Of a stretch of 64,000 nucleotides of DNA, positions 19,583 through 27,408 are shown in pieces. The stretch comes from Chloroflexaceae bacterium. Lineage in GTDB: Bacteria; Chloroflexota; Chloroflexia; Chloroflexales; Chloroflexaceae. The stretch lies in contig JAAURD010000001.1 of NCBI GenBank assembly GCA_012034075.1, positions 1-64,000 of the forward strand, read 5' to 3'. The stretch's first letter is position 1. Each line of letters starts with the position of its first letter. A program made the translations under genes and the position numbers. The notes under the pieces are model-generated. The model had not been told where the DNA came from. It saw nothing but the letters and a program-made list of their open reading frames with translations, and ran no database searches.

Positions 19583-19821
19583 TACTCGTGCGAATCGGTT
19601 TTGCAGTGGTGTCTGGGTACGGGTTGCTCAGGTGTCTGCCGCTGTGAGCGTTTTTTGTGTTGGGCTGCTTGATGCCGACGAGGCTTGCGCTTGCGCTCCC
19701 AGTGGGTTTGAGATAGCCACCAGGAGCGCAGTATCATGATGATGAGCCAGAAGATAACCAGCGCTAGCGTCAGTTGGATAAAAGCGATCAGTGCGGTGGT
19801 AGCAGTGCCATCGATGGACAT
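19582..19821 (-). CDS. Small single-span membrane protein next to feo genes
   Basis: I do not recognise the family. It begins MSIDGTATTALIAFIQLTLA and has one membrane helix (residues about 10-32) followed by a basic tail with ERKRKPRRHQ. It lies directly downstream of the FeoC-like gene and slightly overlaps the feo operon's end, so it may be a small accessory of iron transport. Its stop codon abuts repeat copy B. Confidence 0.45.
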   Translation of the reverse strand: MSIDGTATTALIAFIQLTLALVIFWLIIMILRSWWLSQTHWERKRKPRRHQAAQHKKRSQRQTPEQPVPRHHCKTDSHE

Positions 19822-19828
19822 TGTGGGA

Positions 19829-20119
19829 TTATTCCGCTGGGTGCTCTGGCTGTTTGCTGATGGTTGCCGGGTCAATCAGCACAGGCCGAAAAGTACGTGG
19901 CGCAGCACCCGCAAAGGGACAGCCCGCCGCACAATCACCACAGCTACCACTACTGCAGGCTTGTCCTTCGACGCGGTCTGCGGCAATACGGCCCTTCCGT
20001 ACCCAGAAGGCAATCATGCCCTCTAACACGCCTGGTTCAAGCTCGAGCTTGCGGGCCAGTTCCGTGAGTGACCATGTTCCCTGGGCCTGTTCAATTTCGT
20101 GGAGTACTTGCTGTAACAT
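19829..20119 (-). CDS. feoC: FeoC-like [Fe-S] winged-helix regulator
   Basis: 96 residues. The N-terminal half is a small winged helix (MLQQVLHEIEQAQGTWSLTELARKL), and residues 55-67 hold four cysteines in CSSGSCGDCAAGC, the Fe-S-binding loop of FeoC. FeoC proteins bind the cytoplasmic part of FeoB and adjust its stability or activity according to Fe-S status. It starts 16 bases after the feoB membrane-domain gene. Confidence 0.85.
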   Translation of the reverse strand: MLQQVLHEIEQAQGTWSLTELARKLELEPGVLEGMIAFWVRKGRIAADRVEGQACSSGSCGDCAAGCPFAGAAPRTFRPVLIDPATISKQPEHPAE

Positions 20120-20134
20120 GGTGTTCCTCGCTTT

Positions 20135-21871
20135 CTAGCCCAATCCGAGCAATACACCACCTTGAAAAACGATGAGCGCCACCAACCAAGCTACTGCAAA
20201 TTGCCCAATAACACTGACCCACATCCAGCGGTTGCCAAACTCTTGACGTGCCGCAGCAGTAGCGACCATACAGGGCGTATAGAGCAATACAAACACCAGA
20301 AACGAGAGCGCCGACAGCGCCCCATGACCGCCGCTCGATTCTTCAAACCCGTTGCGAATAGAATCCATTAAAGCGGTCGGTTCTTCCTCCTCTTCCGCTT
20401 CAAACAGGTTGATACCGACAATAAGGGGAATAGATCGCACTGTATCAAAGACAGCACTCCCAAAACTGGTAGCAATCGTGCCTAGATCTTCAAAGAACGT
20501 GGTTGCCTCAGCCTGTTCCTCTTCTTCGGCATCAACACCATAGATCTGAGCCATCGTACTGACAACGACTTCTTTGGCAACAAAGCCGGTCAGCAATGCA
20601 CCACTGGATTGCCAAGAGCCAAAACCAAGTGGGGCAAAGACCTGCGCAAATGAACCCGAGATTGCAGCAAAAGCACTCTGGTCGATATCAGTATCGGCAA
20701 AGCTGCCGGAACCGCCGACGGGAATAGCAATAAGCAACCAGACGACAATACTGGTGATCATAATGATAGTCCACGCCTTGCGAACAAACGCTGCTGTCTT
20801 TTCCCACATGTGAAACCATATGCCCTTGAGCGTTGGGAGACGGTACGGCGGTAATTCCATAATAAAGGGTATCTGCTCTTGTCCCCGAAAAACCGTATGT
20901 TTAAAGATAAAACCCAGCACAATGGCAACAATAATGCCGAGCAGATACATACTAAAGACGATAATGCCACCATAGAGTGGAAAGAAGACCGCTGCTAACA
21001 GAATATAGACCGGCAGGCGAGCGCTACAGCTCATAAATGGAACAAGAAGACCAGTAAGAATACGGTCTTTCTCATGCTCAAGCGTGCGGGTCGCATAAAT
21101 AGCAGGCACAGTGCAGCCAAACCCAACAATCATGGGCAGAAAGCTCTTGCCATGGAGCCCCAGAGTGCGCATCAAACGATCCATCACAAAGGCGGCACGC
21201 GCCATATAGCCCGAATCCTCCAGCAGGGCCAGCGCAAAGTAGAGCGACATGAGGACTGGAACAAAGACCAGCACACCACCGACACCGGCAATAATCCCGT
21301 CAACCGCGAGGCTTTCGATCCAGGTACCGCTCACACCAGCAAACGTCAAGAGAGTGACAGCCCAACTGGTGATTGGCCCGGTGATGACGCCATCAACCCA
21401 ATCGAGCAAGGGCGCCGCAACATCCGACGTAATTTTAAAGACAATCCACATCAGAGCCAGAAAGATCGGAATACCCAGCCAGCGATGGGTCACCACACGG
21501 TCGATTTTATCGGACAGCGTAAGCGCGTGTGCGGCCGGGCGGGTCATTACTTGCTGCACCAGACGATTGACAAAGGTATAGCGCTGGTCAGTCAGCACCA
21601 CATCAAGGTCATCACCATAATGGGCCTGCAAACGAGTGCGTATTTCGTCGAGCATCGGCAGCAACGTGCCACTCTGGGGCAGCACCTGAAGCTGCTGCAA
21701 CACATCAGCGTCACCTTCGAGCAGCTGAATAGCCAGCCAGCGTGGTTGATATTGCTGGAACTCAGGCAGCATGGTAAGCACATTGCTGATCTGGGTAATG
21801 GCTTCTTCCAGACGTTGTTCATAGTTCACGGTACTACGCCGTGCATGGAGCGGGAAGTAGGATACAGTCAT
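20135..21871 (-). CDS. feoB: FeoB membrane permease domain (separate polypeptide)
   Basis: 578 residues covering the FeoB permease without its G domain. An N-terminal helical spacer of about 130 residues precedes the membrane part, which contains the two conserved gate regions: SGYMARAAFVMDRLM with GFGCTVPAIYATRTL, and GFVAKEVVVSTMAQIYG. It moves Fe(II) into the cell. The start ATG 21871 has its own AAGGAG site, and the preceding gene encodes the matching GTPase domain. An acidic insertion EEEEQAEATTFFEDL and a second at EAEEEEEP are unusual. Confidence 0.9.
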   Translation of the reverse strand: MTVSYFPLHARRSTVNYEQRLEEAITQISNVLTMLPEFQQYQPRWLAIQLLEGDADVLQQLQVLPQSGTLLPMLDEIRTRLQAHYGDDLDVVLTDQRYTFVNRLVQQVMTRPAAHALTLSDKIDRVVTHRWLGIPIFLALMWIVFKITSDVAAPLLDWVDGVITGPITSWAVTLLTFAGVSGTWIESLAVDGIIAGVGGVLVFVPVLMSLYFALALLEDSGYMARAAFVMDRLMRTLGLHGKSFLPMIVGFGCTVPAIYATRTLEHEKDRILTGLLVPFMSCSARLPVYILLAAVFFPLYGGIIVFSMYLLGIIVAIVLGFIFKHTVFRGQEQIPFIMELPPYRLPTLKGIWFHMWEKTAAFVRKAWTIIMITSIVVWLLIAIPVGGSGSFADTDIDQSAFAAISGSFAQVFAPLGFGSWQSSGALLTGFVAKEVVVSTMAQIYGVDAEEEEQAEATTFFEDLGTIATSFGSAVFDTVRSIPLIVGINLFEAEEEEEPTALMDSIRNGFEESSGGHGALSALSFLVFVLLYTPCMVATAAARQEFGNRWMWVSVIGQFAVAWLVALIVFQGGVLLGLG

Positions 21872-21910
21872 CGTGGGTTCTCCTTGCTCAATCAAAGAGC
21901 AGTATAACGA

Positions 21911-22450
21911 TCATGCAGATAGTTCAATCAGCGCTTGTTGTTCGAGAGCATGGGCTACGGTGGCGGTCAATGCCTGTTTCAGGGTATCGATGCCTTGCCC
22001 CTGACTGGCAGTCATTGGGACAACCGGTACACCATCGAGTAATCGCGAGAGTTGGGCCGGGTCAAGCGTCAGGTTGCGCTCGCGTGCCATATCCATCATA
22101 TTGAGCGCCAGAATCAGCGGTGTTCCCGTATCGATGAGTTGTGCTGTCAAATAGAGATTGCGCTCAAGATTGGTAGCGTCAAGCACATTGATCACAGCAG
22201 TTAAGGGCGTGGTCACCACAAAATCGCGGGCAATCTGTTCTTCAAGTGAATACGCCGAGAGGCTATAGGTGCCTGGTAAATCAACTACGGTGATCATATG
22301 CTCAGCCAGCTTCATCGAGCCAGCTTTCTTCTCTACCGTTTTACCAGGCCAGTTGCCGACATGTTGGCGTGAACCAGTCAGCGCATTAAAGATGGTGCTT
22401 TTGCCGACATTCGGATTACCAGCGAGTGCGATCATCAGTTCAGGTTTCAT
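21911..22450 (-). CDS. feoB: FeoB GTPase domain (separate polypeptide)
   Basis: 179 residues with the FeoB G-domain motifs: G1 [10 protein letters not shown] near residue 10, G2/switch [11 protein letters not shown]3 DLPGTYS, G4 NMMD and a G5-like MTASQGQG. In most bacteria this is fused to the permease that follows. Here the frame ends at TGA 21911-21913, 39 bases before the permease ATG, and the permease has a separate ribosome binding site, so the split looks genuine. The start overlaps the feoA stop by four bases. Confidence 0.9.
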   Translation of the reverse strand: MKPELMIALAGNPNVGKSTIFNALTGSRQHVGNWPGKTVEKKAGSMKLAEHMITVVDLPGTYSLSAYSLEEQIARDFVVTTPLTAVINVLDATNLERNLYLTAQLIDTGTPLILALNMMDMARERNLTLDPAQLSRLLDGVPVVPMTASQGQGIDTLKQALTATVAHALEQQALIELSA

Positions 22451-22701
22451 TGTTGTTCCTCTTCTAGTGCGACGCGAATGGTGTGTGCTAATCCTCGTGC
22501 CAGTGCCAATCGTGTTGCTCCTACTGCTATCAGCAAGCTACTCCCATTATCTTGTACAATCGTGATTTGAGCACCACGAACAATACCAAGATGGCTCAGA
22601 CGATGACTTGCGCGACCCTCATCAGGGATGTTGACCACACGCACGCGTTGGCCGGGCGGGATCAGGCTGAGGTTGACTGTTGTTTGCGTTAATGGTGTCA
22701 T
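22447..22701 (-). CDS. feoA: FeoA-domain protein 1
   Basis: 84 residues forming a single SH3-like FeoA domain ([17 protein letters not shown]...[18 protein letters not shown]). FeoA is a small cytoplasmic protein required for FeoB function. Start and stop overlap the neighbouring genes (ATGA), indicating tight coupling. Confidence 0.9.
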   Translation of the reverse strand: MTPLTQTTVNLSLIPPGQRVRVVNIPDEGRASHRLSHLGIVRGAQITIVQDNGSSLLIAVGATRLALARGLAHTIRVALEEEQQ

Positions 22702-22946
22702 GATTGCACCTCAACCAGAATATGACTCGCCTCATGTTTGCGTAACGACAAATGATAGCCTTTGACAAAGACTTCAATCGGATCACCCAGAGGTGCAATA
22801 CGCTCTAAACGGATTGTTTCACCGGTGATCAGGCCCATATCGAGCAAGCGCCGTCGAATGGTTTTTTCACCGCCCACTTTGACGATAGTGGCTTGCTGAC
22901 CGACGACCAACTGTTCAAGGGTACAGGATGTTGTTTCGGTTGACAC
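22698..22946 (-). CDS. feoA: FeoA-domain protein 2, first gene of the feo operon
   Basis: 82 residues with another FeoA domain (CTLEQLVVGQQATIVKV...RRLLDMGLITGETIRL...KGYHLSLRKHEASHILVE). Start GTG 22946 is chosen for the AAAGGAG site nine bases upstream; the frame runs further back without a ribosome binding site. Two tandem FeoA proteins are not rare, but they differ clearly here and may have distinct partners. Confidence 0.85.
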   Translation of the reverse strand: MSTETTSCTLEQLVVGQQATIVKVGGEKTIRRRLLDMGLITGETIRLERIAPLGDPIEVFVKGYHLSLRKHEASHILVEVQS

Positions 22947-23097
22947 GCTAGCTGCTCCTTTCTTCTTGCTGCTCCATACAATATGGTATCCCTGAGAACA
23001 AAGAGCTATTCTTCTGGTTTTGCCAGACAAGTATGCAATTATTCAGGTTAGCTCTCAAACTATACGCCAATTTCTCAGGTATTCCTGTGTTTTGCAT

Positions 23098-23126
23098 ATT
23101 ATAGTGATATCTTGTTTATCTGTCAA
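23098..23126 (-). promoter_or_regulatory. Consensus promoter of the feo operon
   Basis: On the minus strand TTGACA (23126-23121) and TATAAT (23103-23098) are separated by exactly 17 bases. Downstream, before feoA, the plus strand holds CAGGTATTCC at about 23077, a sequence repeated near the fur gene, and TCAGGTTAGC at about 23043, which resembles half of a DtxR/IdeR box. A perfect promoter that must be repressed by a bound regulator is expected for iron uptake. Confidence 0.8.
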
Positions 23127-23327
23127 GCAATGATCAAAAAGAGCGGTTTGGGTCAATAAGATGCGGAAAACATCAGTAAGAGGCAGTCCGCTTGCGTTAT
23201 CAGATGAGTGAAGATTTCTCTACTTTTGGGGCTACCCCGACTGATGTTCTGTGGTCTACCCGATTGTTTGCAACATTTCGGAGTCACAGTGGGAGATAAA
23301 GCAGGCAATACATTGCGCTTGAAGCAT

Positions 23328-23369
23328 GGGAATACCTGGGAAAAGAGACCACGAATATCAGGTATTCCC
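23328..23369. promoter_or_regulatory. Inverted repeat GGGAATACCTG / CAGGTATTCCC, possible operator
   Basis: A perfect 11-bp inverted repeat (23328-23338 and 23359-23369) with a 20-base centre lies between feo and the Fur-family gene. A third copy of CAGGTATTCC occurs in the feo leader at about 23077. Shared occurrence suggests a binding site for a metal regulator; it is a hypothesis. Confidence 0.35.
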
Positions 23370-23446
23370 TCGTGCAAAGATACTACAAGGGGTATCCTTC
23401 AAGAGATAAACCGGCTGTGTGCAGCTTGATCATGAGGCATGCTGGT

Positions 23447-23476
23447 TTGACAAACCATTGCTCTTTTTGCTATCAT
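23447..23476 (+). promoter_or_regulatory. Promoter of the Fur-family operon with TTTGCA dyad
   Basis: TTGACA (23447-23452), an 18-base spacer and TATCAT (23471-23476) form a strong promoter. TTTGCA-TG-TGCAAA at 23476-23489 overlaps the expected start point and would suit autoregulation. Confidence 0.7.
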
Positions 23477-23514
23477 TTGCATGTGCAAAGAGTTGCAAGA
23501 GAGCCATCTCCCTT

Positions 23515-23955
23515 GTGAAGCAAAAGTATCGTATGATAACAACACTGCGGCAGCGGGGGCACCGTATCACCCCACAGCGCGAAATGATTATTCAGGCAAT
23601 GATGCACCAGCGCCGCCATCTCACGGCCGAAGCGATTTTTGCGCTGGTGCGCGATCAGAGCGAGGCGATTAACCTGGCGACGGTTTACCGCACGCTTGAT
23701 TTTCTGGTACGTGAAGGGTTAATCAACCGCACCGACCTGGGTGACGGTTCGTTTATCTATACGACCGCCGATCATGGTTCACATCTTCATCTCGTCTGTT
23801 CCAACTGCCAGCAGATAACGGAAGCGAGTTATGAGATGCTTGCGTCTTTGCAGCATGAGTTGTCCTGCCAGTATGGTTTTCAGGCTCACCTGCATCATCT
23901 TGCCATTACTGGTCTCTGTGAACACTGTCGGGAAGAACAGGGGGTATCATCTTGA
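23515..23955 (+). CDS. fur: Fur-family metal-responsive repressor
   Basis: About 146 residues. The winged-helix part has HRITPQREMIIQAM, HLTAEAIFALV and NLATVYRTLDFLVREGLI. The dimerisation/metal part has HGSHLHLVCSNCQQITE, which carries a CxxC, and a final CEHCREE, giving the two CxxC pairs of a structural zinc site. GTG 23515 follows an AGAGAG sequence; ATG 23533 is an alternative. It could be Fur, Zur or Nur. Coupling with a CbiM-type gene leans to nickel or cobalt, adjacency to feo to iron. Its stop overlaps the next start. Confidence 0.85.
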   Translation: MKQKYRMITTLRQRGHRITPQREMIIQAMMHQRRHLTAEAIFALVRDQSEAINLATVYRTLDFLVREGLINRTDLGDGSFIYTTADHGSHLHLVCSNCQQITEASYEMLASLQHELSCQYGFQAHLHHLAITGLCEHCREEQGVSS

Positions 23956-24437
23956 TGCACCGAAGGTATGTGGCTATCATCATAGTCTGTTTGATCATGA
24001 GCGCGGCACCGACCATGATCCTGGCACACGGTGCTCATATCACCTATACAACCGGTCCAGCTATCTCGATTGTGGCAACGTATGACTCCGGGGAACCAAT
24101 GGCTGATGCACAGGTAGCAGTCTATGCCCCGGATGACCCGATGACCCCATGGATGACCGGTACATGCGATGCCGAGGGGCGTTTTACCTTCATTCCCGAC
24201 GCATCTATCAGCGGCAACTGGGAAGTGCAGGTACGGCAGGCCGGTCACGGCAATATCATCACCATCCCGATACAGGCCGAAACAACAACGAACAGTGCCG
24301 CCATGTCCAGTGGCATGGGATCAACTGCTGTGAGCGGCGGTGGGGGATACACCCCGTTGCAAATTGTCTTAATGAGTGGTTCGATCATCTGGGGACTGGT
24401 GGGTACCGCCCTCTTTTTTATGCGCAGGAGGAATTGA
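23955..24437 (+). CDS. Exported NikL-like protein preceding CbiM
   Basis: 160 residues: signal peptide to about residue 24, a mature N-terminus starting HGAHITY, a carboxypeptidase-regulatory-like beta domain (ISIVATYDSGEPMADAQVAVYAP...CDAEGRFTFIP) and a C-terminal membrane helix (LQIVLMSGSIIWGLVGTALFF). Periplasmic proteins of this layout (NikL/CbiN-type extra components) accompany Ni/Co ECF transporters. The histidine-rich mature N-terminus could bind metal. It overlaps both neighbours by one or more bases. Confidence 0.6.
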   Translation: MHRRYVAIIIVCLIMSAAPTMILAHGAHITYTTGPAISIVATYDSGEPMADAQVAVYAPDDPMTPWMTGTCDAEGRFTFIPDASISGNWEVQVRQAGHGNIITIPIQAETTTNSAAMSSGMGSTAVSGGGGYTPLQIVLMSGSIIWGLVGTALFFMRRRN

Positions 24438-25123
24438 TGCATATTACCGATGGATTCTTGCCGCCCACCGTGTGTATTGCCGGTTATGCGACAACCGCAG
24501 CGCTCACCTGGTATACCTTGCGACGGATCAACCAGCAAGAAGACCCGCAGGCCGGGGTACCACGCGCGGCCCTATTAACGGCCGCATTTTTTGTCGCTTC
24601 ATGGATCCATATTCCGATCCCACCAGGCAGCGTGCATCTTATGCTTGGTGGCTTAATGGGCGTGGTGTTGGGGTTCTACGCGTTTCCCGCGATTCTCATC
24701 GGTCTCTTCTTCCAGGCAGTGATGTTTGGTCACGGTGGGCTAACCACGCTTGGTATCAATGCCACGATGATTGGTGCGCCGGCCTTGATCGCTGGTTTGC
24801 TCTTTCGTCAGGTGATCAAGCTCAACCCCACCAGTCGCTGGCTGCACGGGGCGGCCGGGTTTGGAGCAGGCGCTCTTTCCACTGGCCTGTCGATCAGCAT
24901 CTTCTTTATTGTGCTCATGACCAACCTGCCGACCAACCTTGATGCTGCCATAGAACAGGCAGCGATTGTCGGCTTGACCCTGCTCCATATCCCATTGCTA
25001 GGAATTGAGGCCATCATTACCGCGATGGTCGTGCTCTTTTTGCAGCGCGTGCGTCCAGAACTCCTGGAAGGTACGGATGCACTGCCGGTGGCACTCCCGC
25101 CGGCATCTATCGAACAGGCTTGA
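24437..25123 (+). CDS. cbiM: Cobalt/nickel ECF transporter substrate-binding subunit CbiM
   Basis: 228 residues of the CbiM/NikM family. The N-terminus MHITDGFLPP is diagnostic: His2 and the following loop form the metal site. Six to seven membrane segments follow with MFGHGGLTTLGINATMIGAPALIAG, the second signature. It imports Co(II) or Ni(II) and normally works with CbiQ and the ATPase CbiO. Neither is present here, and the next gene is on the other strand, so this operon is regulator, NikL-like protein and CbiM only. Confidence 0.9.
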   Translation: MHITDGFLPPTVCIAGYATTAALTWYTLRRINQQEDPQAGVPRAALLTAAFFVASWIHIPIPPGSVHLMLGGLMGVVLGFYAFPAILIGLFFQAVMFGHGGLTTLGINATMIGAPALIAGLLFRQVIKLNPTSRWLHGAAGFGAGALSTGLSISIFFIVLMTNLPTNLDAAIEQAAIVGLTLLHIPLLGIEAIITAMVVLFLQRVRPELLEGTDALPVALPPASIEQA

Positions 25124-25142
25124 TTTGCGGGTAGATAGTGTC

Positions 25143-25886
25143 CTACACTGGTGGCCAGGGAATATGTGGCCCATCGCCAGGCGCGGGGTAGCGTCCGGAT
25201 GCCATCAGCGCTGCCAGACGCCGCTCCAGGGCACGCATCTCGGCGATGCTCAACAGTTCACCAAGCAGCTGTGCCACTTTTTCTTCCTTACACAGACATT
25301 GCTGAAATCGTTGGAATGCCTCTATAACCGGGTTCGGAAAAGGCTGCCCGATGAAATCCCAGAGCACAGTACGGAGCTTTTCCTCTTCATGGAAACAGAT
25401 TCCATGATCAATCGACCAGAGCCGGCCATCAACACCCTTCAAACAATGCCCGCTCTTGCGGTCTGCATTATTGACCAGATGATCAAAAGCAGCCAGTTGC
25501 AATAACACATCGTCATAGCACCCTTCGCGTTGCATGGTGAGCAGGTGCGCTTCAGGGTCGTTTTCGATATACAGCTGCACCACCCCAACGCCAAAATCGC
25601 CGTTCCGTATGACCGTCGGTGGAATGAGATCAAAATCAAGCGCCTCACTCACCAGATACGCCGCAAACTCGCGCTGGTAGAGGGTGCCGCGCGGAAAATC
25701 CCAGAGCGGTCGTTCACCCCGTCGCGGTTTATACACGGCCAGGGCCTGCAAGCCCTGATAGGTCAGACTGACGAGCAGGGTATAGTTGCTGCTATAGGGG
25801 AGCAACCCCTCTACCTCCATCGTACCGTGGGCCAGGAGTTCAAGAATACGCGGAATATCCAGTTCAATCACATTGGTCTGGCTCAT
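25143..25886 (-). CDS. SCO1664-family conserved protein (PI3/4-kinase-like fold)
   Basis: 247 residues of a family best known from Actinobacteria. YKPRRGERPLWDFPRGTLYQREFAAYLVSE near residue 53 and the FDHLVNNADRKSGHCL...WSIDHGICFHEE block match kinase-like catalytic and metal-binding loops (an HLVNNADRK-type loop and a DHG motif). The family is uncharacterised biochemically. It follows DUF3090 and a histidine phosphatase gene in the same order as in actinobacterial genomes, implying a shared function. Confidence 0.85.
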   Translation of the reverse strand: MSQTNVIELDIPRILELLAHGTMEVEGLLPYSSNYTLLVSLTYQGLQALAVYKPRRGERPLWDFPRGTLYQREFAAYLVSEALDFDLIPPTVIRNGDFGVGVVQLYIENDPEAHLLTMQREGCYDDVLLQLAAFDHLVNNADRKSGHCLKGVDGRLWSIDHGICFHEEEKLRTVLWDFIGQPFPNPVIEAFQRFQQCLCKEEKVAQLLGELLSIAEMRALERRLAALMASGRYPAPGDGPHIPWPPV

Positions 25887-25900
25887 CGTTTATACCCAGG

Positions 25901-26440
25901 TCAGGGATCAAATTTTCCCCAGCAGGGGCCATGCCCATTGCGTTCTGGGCAGAAATTGCCCTCCGGGTTCACAGGACGGCCACAACCACGACAGACCGGT
26001 CGGCCTGAGGCAACGACCTTCTGGGCATGGAGGCCAAGAGTACGAATCTGAGAACGATTTGCCGAAAAACGTGCCAGGATCGTATCGCCCTCCTCTTCAC
26101 CCGATGCTCCTTGTACGACCAGGACAATCATGTCGCGATCATTATCATAACCGAGGCCCATTTGGGCAACACGGAACATTGGCTCGATAGGTTCTTCGAG
26201 CGACATGTTGGTGATCAGCATATCATCGGTCGTTGAGAGCAATGGGTTCTTTTCGGTCAATTCCTCAAGCAAATGATCGATAGCTTCGGAAAGCGCACGT
26301 ATTTGCTCCTTTTCAGCGAGCAAGGTCAATAATTGGCGATCACGGCGGGCTTGCATATAAAAGACACGCTGCCCCGGTGGCCCGACAGTCCCAACCGTGA
26401 TATGATCCACTGGATCCAGGTTATAGGTAAAATCTGCCAT
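25901..26440 (-). CDS. DUF3090-family protein
   Basis: 179 residues. The N-terminus DFTYNLDPVDHITVGTVGPPGQRVFYMQAR and the C-terminal zinc-ribbon-like CRGCGRPVNPEGNFCPERNGHGPC define this family, whose function is unknown. ATG 26440 is preferred to TTG 26452. It lies between the phosphatase and SCO1664-family genes with short gaps, as one transcript. Confidence 0.85.
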   Translation of the reverse strand: MADFTYNLDPVDHITVGTVGPPGQRVFYMQARRDRQLLTLLAEKEQIRALSEAIDHLLEELTEKNPLLSTTDDMLITNMSLEEPIEPMFRVAQMGLGYDNDRDMIVLVVQGASGEEEGDTILARFSANRSQIRTLGLHAQKVVASGRPVCRGCGRPVNPEGNFCPERNGHGPCWGKFDP

Positions 26441-26452
26441 AAAACTACTCAA

Positions 26453-27109
26453 TCAAGTCTTTTCGGGTTCAGTTGTTGCTTCTGCGACGGTTTCTGGTTT
26501 CGGTCGCACATGGTCAAGACTACCGGTCTCATTAAACGCAAGGAGACGCGGTCCCATCCGTTCAAATGACAGGGCTGTGACCGAAGCGGTGTTAATCACC
26601 AGCCGTTGAAAAAGATCAATGTGAACACCAATATAATGAGCTACGACCAGTCGGATGAGGTCAGCGTGCGATACAACCACAATCATCTCTTTGGGATGCT
26701 GATCGCAGAGTGCATTGAGGGTTGCAACAGCTCGTGCCTGTGCTTCGCCCAGGGTTTCGCCACCAGGAAAGCGCGTACCACTGGGATAAAACTGAACGCC
26801 CTGCCAGCGTTCATCTTTCGCCAGTTCTTTAATTTCGGCACCGTTCCATTCACCATAACGCACTTCGCCCATGCCCTCAATCGTCTGTATTGCGAGAGTA
26901 CGCGGCTTTGCAATCGCTTCGGCTGTCTCAACCGCTCGTTCCAGGGGGCTGCTATAAATCGCAGCAATAGGCAAATCACCCAGGCGCTGGCTCAAGTCGG
27001 CCACCTGTTGCTGACCTTCCTGGTTCAAATGCACACCTGGGGTCCAGCCTGCCAGACGACCACTGACCCAATCATTCATACCGTGACGGATAAGAAGGAG
27101 TGTTGTCAC
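26453..27109 (-). CDS. Histidine phosphatase (phosphoglycerate-mutase-like), MSMEG_4193-type
   Basis: 218 residues with the phosphohistidine motif LLLIRHGMNDW, a second Arg in SSPLERAVETAEA, Glu in EVRYGEW and the second His in VVVSHADLIR. The enzyme hydrolyses a phosphate monoester of unknown identity; it belongs to the phosphatase subgroup that accompanies DUF3090 and SCO1664-type genes. GTG 27109 is chosen for the AGGAG six bases upstream; an in-frame ATG at 27124 overlaps that site. Confidence 0.85.
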   Translation of the reverse strand: MTTLLLIRHGMNDWVSGRLAGWTPGVHLNQEGQQQVADLSQRLGDLPIAAIYSSPLERAVETAEAIAKPRTLAIQTIEGMGEVRYGEWNGAEIKELAKDERWQGVQFYPSGTRFPGGETLGEAQARAVATLNALCDQHPKEMIVVVSHADLIRLVVAHYIGVHIDLFQRLVINTASVTALSFERMGPRLLAFNETGSLDHVRPKPETVAEATTEPEKT

Positions 27110-27336
27110 AGAAACTCCTGTCATTGTTATTGGTTACAACCTCACTTCTGATCATAACAGAGTTCGATAATCCATGTCAAGTGACACAGACCGAACAAAG
27201 CAACGGTGGTGTGTTGAGAATCAAGTACACGCGCCAGTTCCTGTTCCATCGCCAGAAGGGATCAGGTACTCTTTCTATTTTATCACAGAAGTTCAGCGTG
27301 CAGCGTTTGTTGGGTAGCCTGTAACAAACATCATCA

Positions 27337-27345
27337 TGCTATAAT
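27337..27345 (+). promoter_or_regulatory. Extended -10 element before the recombinase gene
   Basis: TGCTATAAT at 27337-27345 is a perfect extended -10 box, though no clear -35 lies 17 bases upstream. The rest of 27110-27408 shows no gene, only a short CAGCCG/CGGCTG hairpin near 27360-27377. Confidence 0.45.
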
Positions 27346-27408
27346 ACAAAACGCCTGTGGCAGCCGCCAGCGGCTGACGAAAAAGCGCTTTGTGAAGAGG
27401 AACAAGCG

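Noticed and set aside
21074-21907. Plus-strand frame of 277 codons across feoB
   Set aside because: Antisense shadow of the FeoB permease, which has intact family motifs.
21872-21910. feoB split as another one-base error
   Set aside because: The gap has no continuous coding frame joining the two domains and contains a good ribosome binding site, unlike the true frame breaks.
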